From Histophilus somni (GTDB lineage Bacteria > Pseudomonadota > Gammaproteobacteria > Enterobacterales > Pasteurellaceae), in the NCBI RefSeq assembly GCF_014202395.1, contig NZ_JACHGQ010000002.1, positions 62,001 to 126,000 on the forward strand: a stretch of 64,000 bases of DNA, in the 5' to 3' direction. Under the pieces are notes generated by a model. That model had not been told where the DNA came from, made no database searches, and was given only the letters and a program-made list of their open reading frames with translations. The position numbers were made by a program, and so were the translations under genes. Of this stretch, positions 1 through 9,057 are shown in pieces. Numbering within the stretch: the first letter of the stretch is position 1; each line of letters begins with the position of its first letter.

Positions 1-440
1 TTAGTTTGACCGGGATTTCCCATTGAGCCAACTACTGAACCAATATTAATAATGCGTCCACCTTTTTTCATCATCGGACGTAATACAGCTTTAGATAAAC
101 GATAGATAGACGTTAAATTAGTTTGCATAATATCAAACCAGTCATCATCTTTCATACGCATTAATAAACCATCACGGGTAATTCCTGCATTATTCACTAG
201 AATCTCAACATCACCCACTTCAGCTTTAATGGCACTCAATACAGCATCTATTGAATCTTGATCTGCGACATTTAATACCAAACCTTTACCCTGTTTGCCT
301 AAATAAGCAGAAATACTTTCCGCTCCTTTTTCGCTTGTTGCAGTACCAATAACAAAAGCCCCCTTGCTCGCTAATTCTTCTGCTATTGCACGTCCAATCC
401 CACGTGTAGCACCTGTTACTAATGCTATTTTTCCTTGCAT
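1..440 (-). CDS. fabG: 3-oxoacyl-ACP reductase FabG (3' part outside the window)
   Basis: This is an NADPH-dependent ketoreductase of type II fatty acid synthesis in the cytoplasm, reducing 3-oxoacyl-ACP to 3-hydroxyacyl-ACP. About 146 N-terminal residues are present. They show the short-chain dehydrogenase nucleotide motif TGATRGIG near residue 9, the NNAG motif near residue 86 and the start of the active-site region (INIGSVVG). The Tyr and Lys of the triad lie beyond the window edge. Two ATG codons are adjacent at the start. The second (440) is chosen because MQGKIALVTG is the usual family start and a GGAG lies at proper distance. It is followed upstream by fabD, 53 bases away, in a fab operon. 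Confidence 0.95.
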   Translation of the reverse strand, partial: MQGKIALVTGATRGIGRAIAEELASKGAFVIGTATSEKGAESISAYLGKQGKGLVLNVADQDSIDAVLSAIKAEVGDVEILVNNAGITRDGLLMRMKDDDWFDIMQTNLTSIYRLSKAVLRPMMKKGGRIINIGSVVGSMGNPGQT

Positions 441-493
441 CATCTACTCCTCAATAAAATAGGCTGTTTAGTATCAGCCTCTGTTGTCATAAA

Positions 494-1432
494 TTAATCT
501 AAGCTTTCTTCCACTGTATTCAATGAAGATAAATCATTGACTGCTTTAGCATTCAACTCTTTAACAATACGACTAGTTAATCCAGTGAGCACCTTATTAG
601 GTCCCATCTCAAATAAAAGTTCAATTCCCTCTCTTGCCATATTCTCAACTATTTCAGTCCAACGTACAGGACTATAAAGCTGACGCACAAGTGCGGTACG
701 AATCTTAGTGGTTTCATTTTCTGCTTTCACATCAACATTATTAATAACCGGAATTTGTGGGATGCTAAACGTCATTTTTTCTAACGCTACTGCCAATTCT
801 TCTGCTGCTGGTTTCATTAATGCACAGTGAGAAGGCACGCTGACTGCTAACGGCAACGCACGTTTTGCTCCCGCCTCTTTACAAGCAACAGCAGCACGTT
901 CTACTGCGACTTTTGCTCCTGCAATCACCACTTGTCCCGGTGAATTAAAGTTTACCGCTGACACAATCTCACCTTGTTCAGACGCTTTGCAAGCTTGAAC
1001 AATGCTTTCATTATCTAAACCTATAATTGCGTACATGGCACCTGTTCCTTCCGGAACTGCTTGTTGCATTAACTTACCACGAAGTTGTACCAACTTAATT
1101 CCATCTTGGAAATCAATTACACCGGCACATACTAGAGCGGAATATTCACCTAAACTATGTCCTGCCATCACTTCAGGTTTTAGGTGAGGATATTTTTGTT
1201 GCCATACACGATAAATTGCCACGGAAGCAGCTAAAAGTGCGGGTTGTGTTTGCCACGTTTTATTCAATTCTTCTGCAGGACCTTGTTGCACTAACTGCCA
1301 TAAATCATAACCCAAAACGGAGGAAGCTTGCTGAAAAGTTTCTTCAACAATCGGATATTCTGCAGCCAATTCAGCCAGCATTCCCACTGCTTGTGAGCCT
1401 TGTCCAGGGAAAACCATTGCAAATTTTTTCAT
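494..1432 (-). CDS. fabD: Malonyl-CoA:ACP transacylase FabD
   Basis: The enzyme transfers malonyl from CoA to acyl carrier protein, making the extender for fatty acid synthesis. At 312 residues it has the usual family length. The N-terminal FPGQGSQ oxyanion motif and the nucleophile elbow GHSLGEY with Ser93 are intact, and the catalytic His lies in VPSHCALM at about residue 200. It sits between fabH and fabG in the minus-strand operon. The polyene cluster at 39-54 kb has no malonyltransferase of its own, so this protein probably also loads its carrier proteins; that last point is inference. Confidence 0.97.
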   Translation of the reverse strand: MKKFAMVFPGQGSQAVGMLAELAAEYPIVEETFQQASSVLGYDLWQLVQQGPAEELNKTWQTQPALLAASVAIYRVWQQKYPHLKPEVMAGHSLGEYSALVCAGVIDFQDGIKLVQLRGKLMQQAVPEGTGAMYAIIGLDNESIVQACKASEQGEIVSAVNFNSPGQVVIAGAKVAVERAAVACKEAGAKRALPLAVSVPSHCALMKPAAEELAVALEKMTFSIPQIPVINNVDVKAENETTKIRTALVRQLYSPVRWTEIVENMAREGIELLFEMGPNKVLTGLTSRIVKELNAKAVNDLSSLNTVEESLD

Positions 1433-1475
1433 TTTTATTTCCTACTAAATAAGTATATTCAATTTTTGTTAAAAT

Positions 1476-2426
1476 TTAGAAACGAACCAACGCAGAACCC
1501 CAAGTCCAACCACCACCAAATGCTTCTAATAATAATAATTGACCACGCTTAATACGCCCGTCACGTACAGCTTCATCCAATGCTACAGGCACTGTCGCCG
1601 CACTTGTATTACCGTACTTGTCTAAAGTAATTACCACTTGATCTAAAGACATATTCAATTTTTCAGCAGTTGCCGTGATAATACGTAAGTTTGCTTGATG
1701 AGGTACCAACCAATCTAAATCAGCTTTGTCTAAGTGATTATCACGTAAAGTTTCTTCTACTACATTAGATAATTCTCGTACTGCAAGTTTAAAAGTTGCA
1801 TTCCCTTGCATTTGAATATAACCGGATTGTGCTTCACCATGTTGAGTTTGAGGAAGAATTAAGGCGTTACTTTTATCTAAAGAAGCATGTAAATGAGTAG
1901 AAATAATCCCTTCAATATCGCTGCTTTCCAAGATCACGGCACCAGCACCGTCACCAAATAAAATAACAGTGCTACGATCCGTTTCATCTAACTTACGAGA
2001 ATTAATATCTGCACCAATCACTAAAGCTTTTTTTACTTTACCTGTTTTAATGAATTGATCTGCAACACTTAAAGCATAGATAAACCCCGTGCAAGCTGCC
2101 GCCAAATCGAAAGAAATTGCATCATCAATGTCCAACATACCTTGAATTTGGCATGCAGCACTTGGATAAGCATAGGAGTGGCTGGTAGTCGCAACCAAAA
2201 CCAAATCGATATCGTTAGGGCAAATATTGGCTAACTGAAGTGCATTTTTAGCGGCCTCAAATCCCATTGTGGCAACTGTTTCATTTTCACCGGCGATACG
2301 ACGCTCTTTTATACCGGAACGAGTAGTAATCCATTCATCAGATGTCTCTACCATTTTTTCTAAATCAGCATTAGTCCTGATATTAGCCGGTATATAACTA
2401 CCGGTTGCTAAAATTCTACTGTACAT
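1476..2426 (-). CDS. fabH: 3-oxoacyl-ACP synthase III FabH
   Basis: This ketosynthase starts fatty acid synthesis by condensing acetyl-CoA with malonyl-ACP. The protein is 316 residues long, normal for the family. The Cys-His-Asn triad is visible: Cys112 in AAACTGF, His in VPHQAN at about 240 and Asn in KYGNTSAA at about 270. The C-terminal GGGWTWG loop is present. It lies between fabD and the plsX remnant and is transcribed with them. Confidence 0.97.
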   Translation of the reverse strand: MYSRILATGSYIPANIRTNADLEKMVETSDEWITTRSGIKERRIAGENETVATMGFEAAKNALQLANICPNDIDLVLVATTSHSYAYPSAACQIQGMLDIDDAISFDLAAACTGFIYALSVADQFIKTGKVKKALVIGADINSRKLDETDRSTVILFGDGAGAVILESSDIEGIISTHLHASLDKSNALILPQTQHGEAQSGYIQMQGNATFKLAVRELSNVVEETLRDNHLDKADLDWLVPHQANLRIITATAEKLNMSLDQVVITLDKYGNTSAATVPVALDEAVRDGRIKRGQLLLLEAFGGGWTWGSALVRF

Positions 2427-2478
2427 AATTATCTCATCAAGTTACGTCTTAATTTTATTCAAACCGGCAAGATTTTCT

Positions 2479-2853
2479 TTAACCTTTCTTTGAAGATTGT
2501 AATGCCATATCTCGAATAGCTTTATATTCTTTATATTCTTTGGTTTCCTCAATACCTATATTTAACAAAGCTGCATATAGATAAAATAAACCTAGCTGGT
2601 ATTCTACAAAAATGTGAACTAAGGTATGAACTAAACCCTGATTATTTTCAATCACATGAGAGCAATGACAGACGGCTAAATAATTTTGACTATCGATTGG
2701 AAAACGTTGACGTAGAGGAAAATTTTGTTGGTTATTAGCAAACAACAAAGACAGCATTGGATGCTTACCCAACGCTTTTACCAATTCGCAGATAGTAATA
2801 CGGGGACTCATGTCCCCGCCCATCATATCTAACACAACAGTTAGATGACTCAA
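2479..2853 (-). pseudogene. plsX: Degraded plsX (phosphate acyltransferase) remnant
   Basis: An open frame of 124 residues occupies the place of plsX between rpmF and fabH. Its first 70 or so residues follow the PlsX N-terminus (LDMMGGD, then PRITI, HPMLSLL and HVIENNQ). It then jumps to a stretch that in intact PlsX lies past the middle (ALLNIGIEE, then IRDMA) and stops. A full PlsX has about 340 residues, so roughly 100 internal residues and the whole C-terminal third are missing. The GGNTGALMGLA-type core is absent. A short duplication (KEYKEYK) sits near the end. PlsX makes acyl-phosphate for the PlsY route to phosphatidic acid, and this remnant cannot. A role for the leftover peptide is unlikely but not excluded. 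Confidence 0.85.
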
Positions 2854-2877
2854 GTGATTACCTTAAACAATCAACGA

Positions 2878-3048
2878 TTATTTATTGATCACTTTACGAC
2901 CACGATAATAACCATCTGCGGTTACATGGTGGCGTAAATGAGTTTCTCCGCTTGTTTTGTCAACCGATACAGCTGCAGTGGTTAACGCATCATGTGAACG
3001 ACGCATATCACGACGTGAACGAGATTTTTTATTTTGTTGAACAGCCAT
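2878..3048 (-). CDS. rpmF: 50S ribosomal protein L32
   Basis: This is a 56-residue basic protein beginning [18 protein letters not shown] and ending in [10 protein letters not shown], the standard pattern of bacterial L32, a protein of the large ribosomal subunit. The zinc-binding Cys residues of some L32 proteins are absent, as is usual in gammaproteobacteria. It follows yceD by 17 bases, and an AGGAG-like site precedes the ATG. The order yceD-rpmF-plsX-fabH is the classical arrangement, except that plsX is broken here. Confidence 0.97.
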   Translation of the reverse strand: MAVQQNKKSRSRRDMRRSHDALTTAAVSVDKTSGETHLRHHVTADGYYRGRKVINK

Positions 3049-3065
3049 TGGCTATACTCCTAAAT

Positions 3066-3590
3066 TTACTTTTTCTTTAAACTAGCTAATACAGCGAACG
3101 GGTTCGGTTTTTTTGCCAGCTCTTCCGGCAATTCGCCAAAAACCTGTTCAGCCACGGACACTTCACAGTGTTCAGATGAATGCATCGGAACAATTGGAAG
3201 AGCAACAATCAGTTCATCTTCAACCGTTCCAATTAAATCTATTTCCCCGAATTCATTTAATTCTATCGGTTCATAAATCTCTGGCAATTCATTGATCTTA
3301 CCCAAATCAGACACTGGACTATAAGAAAACTCACATTCCAATGATTGACTGAAAGGACAACCACAACGTTGACATTCTAATTCCACATCAACACTCGCTC
3401 TTCCTTTCATTACAGTCAATTTTTGCGGATCAACGAAAAACGATAATGTTACCTGCACATCGCTGAGCACTTTGACTACTGACTCCGCTAAACGAGTAAC
3501 TTGATTGGACACATAACAACCTTGATAATCCAATCTACGCTGTGCATCTTTAATCGGGTCAACAGTTAGGGGTAGTTTTACCTTTTGCAT
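3066..3590 (-). CDS. yceD: YceD / DUF177 family protein (23S rRNA accumulation factor)
   Basis: The protein has 174 residues and the family's hallmark start [18 protein letters not shown] motif sits in the middle, then [12 protein letters not shown], and the end is [14 protein letters not shown]. Members are conserved next to rpmF and are linked to 23S rRNA accumulation, but the mechanism is not settled. It is the first gene of the yceD-rpmF-(plsX)-fabH-fabD-fabG transcription unit. No Shine-Dalgarno sequence precedes the ATG, and the predicted promoter lies only about 10 bases upstream, so the mRNA may be leaderless. Confidence 0.93.
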   Translation of the reverse strand: MQKVKLPLTVDPIKDAQRRLDYQGCYVSNQVTRLAESVVKVLSDVQVTLSFFVDPQKLTVMKGRASVDVELECQRCGCPFSQSLECEFSYSPVSDLGKINELPEIYEPIELNEFGEIDLIGTVEDELIVALPIVPMHSSEHCEVSVAEQVFGELPEELAKKPNPFAVLASLKKK

Positions 3591-3599
3591 AGGGCGTGA

Positions 3600-3628
3600 A
3601 TATTACCTTTTGATTGTCAATTAGTCAA
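3600..3628 (-). promoter_or_regulatory. Predicted sigma-70 promoter of the yceD-rpmF-fab operon
   Basis: Read on the minus strand, a -35 box TTGACT (3628-3623) and a -10 box TAATAT (3605-3600) are separated by exactly 17 bases. A start site about 7 bases downstream of the -10 box falls near 3593, only some 3 bases before the yceD ATG at 3590. This is a sequence-based prediction. Confidence 0.65.
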
Positions 3629-3816
3629 AGGAAATTATCAAATTTTATGCGAAAATTCAGAATTTACTGTAAGCTAAAGTAACCATAATGGCAAAACAAA
3701 TTTCTCTTCAAGACAGCGTTTATCTCTATCCTCCAAATTTCGATCTATTTTATCTTGAGTTTGAAAGAGCATAGAAATAAGACAATACACATTTCGTTGA
3801 TTTCAATATGTTACGT
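3629..3816. other. Intergenic stretch between glpG and yceD, no clear gene
   Basis: This AT-rich spacer contains one tiny plus-strand frame at 3688-3774 (28 residues, MAKQISLQDSVYLYPP...). I do not recognise it, and it has no convincing ribosome binding site. It may be a fragment of a lost gene or chance. Confidence 0.4.
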
Positions 3817-4686
3817 TTAATTCTCAAAACGCCCTTTTTTAACTTGCCATAAGCCTAATAAGATCCCACATAATAAACCACTAATATGAGCACTGTTGCC
3901 CATATAAATACCTACAAGCGGACTAATAAAACCTAAGGCGATCCCCATAATTAACATCAAGAAAAAACCTGATGGTAAAGCAAATTTAGCATAATGAAAT
4001 TTATCTAAAATAAATACATAACCCAATACCGCATAAACTACACCAGATAACCCGAAGAAACGATAATCAGAGAAATAATTTTGCACGACTCCGGTCAAAA
4101 TAGATGAAACAAAAAAGAGCAACAGTAATTTTTTTGCATTCAGCTGTCGTTCAATTGCCCCGCCAAATAACCAAAACCAACTTAGATTAAATAAAAAATG
4201 TAGTGGCGAGAGATGCACTAAACTATGCGAAATATAACGCCAAATTTCTGTTTGTTGTGCCGGATTTGCTGGATAATGAGCAAAATAGAAAATACCTTGC
4301 TCAAATCCCAAGTTCTGTAAAACGTAAATTAGAGTGCAAAGTGCGGTAATAAATAAAGTTATTTTACCTTGTTGGAACCATTTCGATGAGATTTTCCAAA
4401 TAGCCACCCATGATGTTTTTTTGTACTGAATGGAATGTGTATCGCCGGCTTCCCAAGCTGCCTGCTGATAACAAGGGTTAAAAGGATCCTGCAGAAAAAG
4501 TATTTTCTCTTGTTCAAGCTGTGTCAATAATGGATGATTTTCTTCGATAAAAACACCACGCACCGACCGATTATATTTTTCATCAATATAGTTTTGAATG
4601 GTCAATTCAAGCAAATACTTAGCTCGGATATAATCACGAAACCAAATAATAAAATTCTCTCTTTCACTACCAAATAATAGTTTCAT
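3817..4686 (-). CDS. glpG: Rhomboid intramembrane serine protease GlpG
   Basis: GlpG cleaves substrates inside the inner membrane. The protein has 289 residues, with a soluble cytoplasmic domain (about 1-105) followed by six membrane segments. The catalytic Ser214 lies in GLSG and His267 in NSAHISG. The HxxxHxxxxHxxxN cluster typical of the second segment is present (H154, H158, H163, N167). It is oriented away from the small membrane protein gene at 4730. The enzyme looks intact. Confidence 0.95.
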   Translation of the reverse strand: MKLLFGSERENFIIWFRDYIRAKYLLELTIQNYIDEKYNRSVRGVFIEENHPLLTQLEQEKILFLQDPFNPCYQQAAWEAGDTHSIQYKKTSWVAIWKISSKWFQQGKITLFITALCTLIYVLQNLGFEQGIFYFAHYPANPAQQTEIWRYISHSLVHLSPLHFLFNLSWFWLFGGAIERQLNAKKLLLLFFVSSILTGVVQNYFSDYRFFGLSGVVYAVLGYVFILDKFHYAKFALPSGFFLMLIMGIALGFISPLVGIYMGNSAHISGLLCGILLGLWQVKKGRFEN

Positions 4687-4729
4687 TTGCTATATTCCTG
4701 TTCTCTTGTATATATTATCGAGGATAAAA

Positions 4730-5044
4730 ATGAAAAAACAAAACATGCCAACCGGATTTAGTAGATTTTCTTGGGCACTCGTTGGGTTTTGCCTACCTGT
4801 TTTGCTTTGGCCATTAGCTCTCTTAATCTCACCTAATTTCATTAAAAATCCAAATTTGGATGATTTTCAAATGAGATGGATGTCAATTTTCTTTTGGGCT
4901 TATCCTTTTATTTTAGGCATTATTGCTCGTTATTCATTTAAATTAAATCAACGTAACAGTAAGCTGGCAAAATATGTTTTGCTACTAAGTACGGTGATTT
5001 TTTATAGTGTTTTGATCTATGTTTGTGCGGTTGGATTAAACTAA
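4730..5044 (+). CDS. Small integral membrane protein, DUF5389-like
   Basis: This 104-residue hydrophobic protein has three predicted membrane helices (about 15-40, 50-70 and 82-102). A farther upstream start is possible, but ATG 4730 has a GAGGAT ribosome binding site at proper distance and begins MKKQNMPTGFSRFSW. I associate it with a family of short Pasteurellaceae membrane proteins of unknown function; that match is from memory and not tested. A terminator hairpin overlaps its stop codon. It is divergent from glpG and convergent with glpE. Confidence 0.7.
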   Translation: MKKQNMPTGFSRFSWALVGFCLPVLLWPLALLISPNFIKNPNLDDFQMRWMSIFFWAYPFILGIIARYSFKLNQRNSKLAKYVLLLSTVIFYSVLIYVCAVGLN

Positions 5045-5070
5045 GGCAGGAATCGTCTGCCTTTTATTTA
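5043..5070 (+). terminator. Rho-independent terminator after the 4730-5044 gene
   Basis: AAGGCAG (5043-5049) pairs with CTGCCTT (5057-5063) around a 7-base loop and is followed by TTATTT. The hairpin begins in the stop codon and also reaches the 3' end of glpE on the other strand. Confidence 0.7.
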
Positions 5071-5391
5071 ATATCCACTTTCCACCGGTAAATTCGCTTG
5101 TACCCAACCGGCGAAACCTCCAATTAAGCTATAAACTTCATCATAGCCTTGCTCAACTAAAAATTGTGCCACATTGCGGCTACTCACACCATGATAACAA
5201 CTCACAATAATCGGTTGGTCGTATTCATATTTCTGTTGGAATTCACTAAAACGCTGATGAGTTAAATGAAAAGCACTTTGCGGACGACTGTAAATAAAAT
5301 GGGATAAATCACGAATGTCTACTAATACAGCATTCTTATTATTTAATATTTCCCATGCTTGTTCAGAGTTGATTTCTTTGAATGTAGTCAT
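5068..5391 (-). CDS. glpE: Thiosulfate sulfurtransferase GlpE (single-domain rhodanese)
   Basis: GlpE moves sulfane sulfur from thiosulfate to cyanide or to cellular thiols such as thioredoxin. Starting at ATG 5391 ([16 protein letters not shown]) it has 107 residues, the normal length. The longer open frame upstream is not rhodanese-like. The active-site loop is CYHGVSSR with the catalytic Cys, and VDIRD forms the typical substrate-domain strand. It is not beside other glp genes here except glpG nearby, and it is divergent from ubiA. Confidence 0.93.
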   Translation of the reverse strand: MTTFKEINSEQAWEILNNKNAVLVDIRDLSHFIYSRPQSAFHLTHQRFSEFQQKYEYDQPIIVSCYHGVSSRNVAQFLVEQGYDEVYSLIGGFAGWVQANLPVESGY

Positions 5392-5528
5392 TTTATGATA
5401 GTTTAACAATAAAAGTATTTCGCAATATAACACTGTTTCTTTATAGGGTAAACTCACTTTTTCCAAAAAGGATTTTACAGTAAAATACACCGCACTTTTA
5501 TTAAGAATTACAAGGTTTAGCCAATCAA

Positions 5529-6389
5529 ATGACAATATTTGCAAAAGATAAGTTGATTGCTTATGGACAATTAATGCGTTTAGACAAACCTATCGGCACA
5601 TTGCTTTTACTTTGGCCAACGCTTTGGGCATTATATCTTGCCGAAAAAGCGATGCCTACCCTATCAGTTTTAGCAATTTTTATATGCGGCGTATTTTTAA
5701 TGCGTTCAGCAGGTTGTGTCATCAATGATTATGCAGATCGCCATATTGACGGAAAAGTTAAACGAACTTCACTACGCCCACTTTCAACAGGTCGAGCAAC
5801 ACCTCGTGAAGCAAAATGGTTATTTATCGTCCTCGTTTTTTGTTCTTTTTTATTAGTCCTTTGTTTAAACCTTTATACTATTGGTTTATCTGTGATTGCA
5901 GTCATTTTGGCATTTATTTATCCCTTTATGAAACGTTATACACATTTGCCACAATTTTTCTTAGGGGCGGCTTTTGGCTGGTCTATTCCAATGGCTTATG
6001 GTGCGACTATTGAAGCATTGCCTCTAGAATGCTGGTTATTATTTATTGCAAATTTATCTTGGACAGTCGCATATGATACTCAATATGCCATGGTAGATCG
6101 TGATGATGATTTGCGTATTGGCGTGAAATCAACGGCGATTTTATTTGCTCAATATGACAATAAAATCATCGCATTATTACAAATAATAACGCTGATTTTT
6201 CTCTTTTCCGTGGGTTATTTATCACAATTAAATAACAGATATTTTATTGTATTGGCTATTGCCGGCTTATTTTTCGTTTACCAATGCCGTTTGACTAAAA
6301 ATAGAGATAGAGCGAGTTGCTTTAACGCTTTTTTAAATAACAATTATTTCGGCTTGACCGTTTTCATTGCTGTTTTATTCGGTATTTAA
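5529..6389 (+). CDS. ubiA: 4-hydroxybenzoate octaprenyltransferase UbiA
   Basis: UbiA is a membrane enzyme that attaches the polyprenyl tail to 4-hydroxybenzoate in ubiquinone synthesis. The product has 286 residues with eight or nine hydrophobic segments. Both aspartate-rich diphosphate-binding motifs are visible: [15 protein letters not shown] (about 68-82) and [13 protein letters not shown] (about 182-194). UbiC, which makes its substrate, is encoded about 9 kb away at 14760-15263, so the two are not an operon here as they are in E. coli. Confidence 0.95.
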   Translation: MTIFAKDKLIAYGQLMRLDKPIGTLLLLWPTLWALYLAEKAMPTLSVLAIFICGVFLMRSAGCVINDYADRHIDGKVKRTSLRPLSTGRATPREAKWLFIVLVFCSFLLVLCLNLYTIGLSVIAVILAFIYPFMKRYTHLPQFFLGAAFGWSIPMAYGATIEALPLECWLLFIANLSWTVAYDTQYAMVDRDDDLRIGVKSTAILFAQYDNKIIALLQIITLIFLFSVGYLSQLNNRYFIVLAIAGLFFVYQCRLTKNRDRASCFNAFLNNNYFGLTVFIAVLFGI

Positions 6390-6403
6390 AAAATCAAAAT
6401 CCC

Positions 6404-6442
6404 AAAAAACACCGCACTTCTTAAAGCAAGTGCGGTGTTTTT
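6404..6442. terminator. Bidirectional terminator built from two inverted uptake signals
   Basis: A 15-base perfect stem runs from 6405 to 6419 and from 6428 to 6442 (AAAAACACCGCACTT and its complement) with an 8-base loop. Each arm contains one DNA uptake signal core, and A and T tracts flank the stem. It lies between convergent ubiA and dcuB and can end both transcripts. Confidence 0.85.
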
Positions 6443-6461
6443 ATAAATTATTTAGTGAAAG

Positions 6462-7772
6462 CTAAAGTAAAATACTTGCAAACAATAACCCGAAACCTAA
6501 GCTAAATGCCATACTTAATAAACCTGGAAGCATAAAGCTGTGATTAAAGATAAACTTACCGATTCTTGTTGTGCCTGTTGTATCAAAGTCAATTGAAGCA
6601 ATAATTGGACCATAGTTTGGAATAAAGAAATAACCGTTTACTGCTACAAATACCCCGATTAAAATCGCAGGTTCAATACCTAATGCAATACCTAGCGGAA
6701 ATAAAGTTGCTACAGTCGCCCCTTGACTGTTTACCAAAACAGAAAGTAAGAACAGTGCAAATGCAAATGCCCAAGGTGCGGTTTCAACTAATAACTTCAC
6801 ACTTTCTTTAATGCCTGCAATATGACCTTGCATCAATGTATCTCCCAACCAAGCAATACCAAAAATTGCAATCACCGCACGCATACCAGCATGGAATACG
6901 GAACCTTGTGTAATTGCGTTACCATTCGGTTTACAGGTTAAGATAATCAATGCACCAACAGTTAACATAACGATCTCAATAGTGTGAGCCATACCCATAG
7001 GTTTATCGTTGAATGATGGACGTAACTCCGGATACGCTCCCATCACAACAACAAGTAATGCACCGAATAAGAATAAGCCCACTGATAATTTCGCAGTCGG
7101 TTTTATTTCAATTTCAGCAATATTACTTACGCTGTTTTCTTTGACATACTCAGGATTTTGTAATAAACGTTGATAATTCGGATCGTCTTTTAATTCTTTC
7201 CCCATTTTATTGACAAAAACACAAGCAAGTGCTATGCCTAAAATAGTTGACGGAATAGTAACCATTAAGACGCTACCCAAGTTGATTCCTTGTGGTTCTA
7301 AATAGTTCACAACAGCCACTACAGCGGCAGCGATAGGACTTGCTACAATAGCAAATTGCGATGCAATTACTGCCATTGAAAGTGGACGCTCAGGACGAAT
7401 ACCGCTGTGACGACTTACTTCTGCGATAACTGGTAATACAGAATAAGCTACATGGCCAGTACCGGCTAAGAAAGTAAATAACCAAGTTACGGCAGGTGCG
7501 ACAAAAGTGATATATTTAGGATTTCTGCGTAAAATATTGGTTGCGATTTTGATCATATAATCCAAACCACCGGCTGCCTGCATTGCAGCAGCGGCAGAAA
7601 CTACAGCCATAATCATAAACATCACATCAATCGGTAATCCAGCAGGTGGTAACCCGAAGCCGAAGGCGAGAATACAAAGCCCTAAACCACCCATAACGCC
7701 CAAACCGATACCACCAATGCGTGCACCAATCAGAATACACACTAAAACGATAGCGAATTGAATATAAAACAT
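6462..7772 (-). CDS. dcuB: Anaerobic C4-dicarboxylate transporter (DcuB/DcuA family)
   Basis: This inner membrane exchanger takes up fumarate, malate or aspartate and releases succinate during fumarate respiration. The 436-residue protein has ten to twelve hydrophobic segments and the family motifs [23 protein letters not shown] and the C-terminal [26 protein letters not shown] region (quoted in part). The DcuA/DcuB split cannot be made safely by eye, but the pattern fits the single Haemophilus dcuB. A perfect short palindrome lies about 120-135 bases upstream. Confidence 0.85.
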   Translation of the reverse strand: MFYIQFAIVLVCILIGARIGGIGLGVMGGLGLCILAFGFGLPPAGLPIDVMFMIMAVVSAAAAMQAAGGLDYMIKIATNILRRNPKYITFVAPAVTWLFTFLAGTGHVAYSVLPVIAEVSRHSGIRPERPLSMAVIASQFAIVASPIAAAVVAVVNYLEPQGINLGSVLMVTIPSTILGIALACVFVNKMGKELKDDPNYQRLLQNPEYVKENSVSNIAEIEIKPTAKLSVGLFLFGALLVVVMGAYPELRPSFNDKPMGMAHTIEIVMLTVGALIILTCKPNGNAITQGSVFHAGMRAVIAIFGIAWLGDTLMQGHIAGIKESVKLLVETAPWAFAFALFLLSVLVNSQGATVATLFPLGIALGIEPAILIGVFVAVNGYFFIPNYGPIIASIDFDTTGTTRIGKFIFNHSFMLPGLLSMAFSLGFGLLFASILL

Positions 7773-7892
7773 TGTTTTTTCCTATTTTTTCTACTTAAAA
7801 ATCGTTTCCGATAAAATCGGAAACCCTCTTTCAACAAATTTATCAAGACTTCCTTGAAATTTGGGGCTAATATACCAATAAACAGGGAAGCT

Positions 7893-7907
7893 ATCTATAA
7901 TATAGAT
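7893..7907. promoter_or_regulatory. Short perfect palindrome upstream of dcuB
   Basis: ATCTATA and TATAGAT form a 7-1-7 inverted repeat in the dcuB/rhodanese divergent region. Beside it, read toward dcuB, is TTGATCTATATTAT, which matches the left half of an FNR site (TTGAT-N4-ATCAA) and only weakly the right half. dcuB is FNR-controlled in relatives, so this is a plausible but unproven regulator site or promoter element. Confidence 0.35.
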
Positions 7908-8015
7908 CAATTTATTTGCAAGACTTTCTTTGAAAAATTTTGAAAGATGAAGAAAGTGCGGTTATACTTAGCCCTTTATTTTTAACCTTAACTTTAACCC
8001 TGAAAAATAGAAAAA

Positions 8016-8462
8016 ATGCAAGAATATCTCCCTTTAGCAACAGAGTTTGCAAAAAATCATAGCCTAATGGTAATAGCATGGATTGCCGTATTTGTCATGT
8101 TAATTTATACATCGGTAAAATCATTTACCAGTAAAGTTACGGCAGTAGAAAACGCCGAAGCGACTCGTTTAATTAATAATGAAGAGGCTATTGTTATTGA
8201 TTTACGCACAATAGATGAATTTCAACGTGGTCATATTATCAACAGTATCAATGTATTGCCAACAGAGATTAAAAATCAAAATTTAGGAAAAATTGAACAA
8301 CATAAAGATACCCCTGTAATTTTAGTTTGTGCAACAGGTATGAATGCAGGTGCATCAGCAGAATTATTAGTTAAACAAGGATTTAGTCGAGTTTACTCAC
8401 TGAAAGATGGTATCAGTGGCTGGATTACGGCAAATTTACCTTTAGTCAAAAAACATAAATAA
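8016..8462 (+). CDS. Membrane-anchored rhodanese-like protein (YibN family)
   Basis: The 148-residue protein has one N-terminal membrane helix (about 14-34) followed by a single rhodanese domain. The active-site loop is [10 protein letters not shown] with the presumed catalytic Cys. The order rhodanese-secB-gpsA-cysE is conserved in enterobacteria and Pasteurellaceae, where the first gene is called yibN. Its physiological substrate is unknown; sulfur transfer or a redox role near the Sec pathway is guesswork. It precedes secB by 10 bases and is surely co-transcribed with it. Confidence 0.85.
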   Translation: MQEYLPLATEFAKNHSLMVIAWIAVFVMLIYTSVKSFTSKVTAVENAEATRLINNEEAIVIDLRTIDEFQRGHIINSINVLPTEIKNQNLGKIEQHKDTPVILVCATGMNAGASAELLVKQGFSRVYSLKDGISGWITANLPLVKKHK

Positions 8463-8472
8463 GGATCGAAAA

Positions 8473-8988
8473 ATGACAGAAAAAAATCAAGACGCAGTAA
8501 CAGAAGAACAAGGAACAGAAGTTGTTTTACAAATTCAACGTATTTACGTTAAAGATGTTTCTTTTGAAGCACCTAATCTACCACACATTTTCCAACAGGA
8601 ATGGAAACCGAAACTGGATTTTAATTTAAGCACAGAAACAACCCATTTAGCAGAAGATCTTTATGAAGTTTGCCTGAATATCTCTGTTGAAACTACAATG
8701 GAAGGCAGTGAAGATGTTGCTTTTATATGTGAAGTAAAACAGGCAGGCATCTTTGCTATAAGCGGTTTAGAAGATGTACAATTAGCACATTGCCTAACAT
8801 CTCAATGCCCAAATATGTTATTCCCTTATGCACGAGAATTAATTTCCAGTTTAGTGAATCGTGGCACTTTCCCGGCTTTAAATCTAGCACCGGTCAATTT
8901 TGATGCCTTATTTGTTGAGTATATGCAACGTCAACAAGCACAAGAGGAGTCAAAAGCTGAAGAAAAAGAAAAGAAAGAAGTCCATTAA
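8473..8988 (+). CDS. secB: Protein-export chaperone SecB
   Basis: SecB is a cytoplasmic tetrameric chaperone that keeps preproteins unfolded and hands them to SecA. The 171-residue protein shows the family core [16 protein letters not shown], the [10 protein letters not shown] helix and the [10 protein letters not shown] segment. The C-terminal tail is acidic and lysine-rich (about 155-171) and lacks the usual Lys-rich/zinc-finger contacts, which belong to SecA. It lies in the rhodanese-secB-gpsA-cysE run. Confidence 0.96.
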   Translation: MTEKNQDAVTEEQGTEVVLQIQRIYVKDVSFEAPNLPHIFQQEWKPKLDFNLSTETTHLAEDLYEVCLNISVETTMEGSEDVAFICEVKQAGIFAISGLEDVQLAHCLTSQCPNMLFPYARELISSLVNRGTFPALNLAPVNFDALFVEYMQRQQAQEESKAEEKEKKEVH

Positions 8989-8994
8989 TCTCTC

Positions 8995-9026
8995 AGGGTG
9001 TTGTAATAACACCCTAATATTTTTCT
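8995..9026 (+). terminator. Terminator-like hairpin between secB and gpsA
   Basis: AGGGTGTT (8995-9002) pairs with AACACCCT (9008-9015) over a 5-base loop, followed by AATATTTTTCT. It may end part of the secB transcripts before gpsA. Confidence 0.7.
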
Positions 9027-9057
9027 ATTAACTCCGAAAATTCTAAGAAAAAAAAAT

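Noticed and set aside
7893-7910. Definite FNR site for dcuB
   Set aside because: Only the left half (TTGAT) fits. The right half reads ATTAT, so it is reported only as a palindrome with possible regulator binding.
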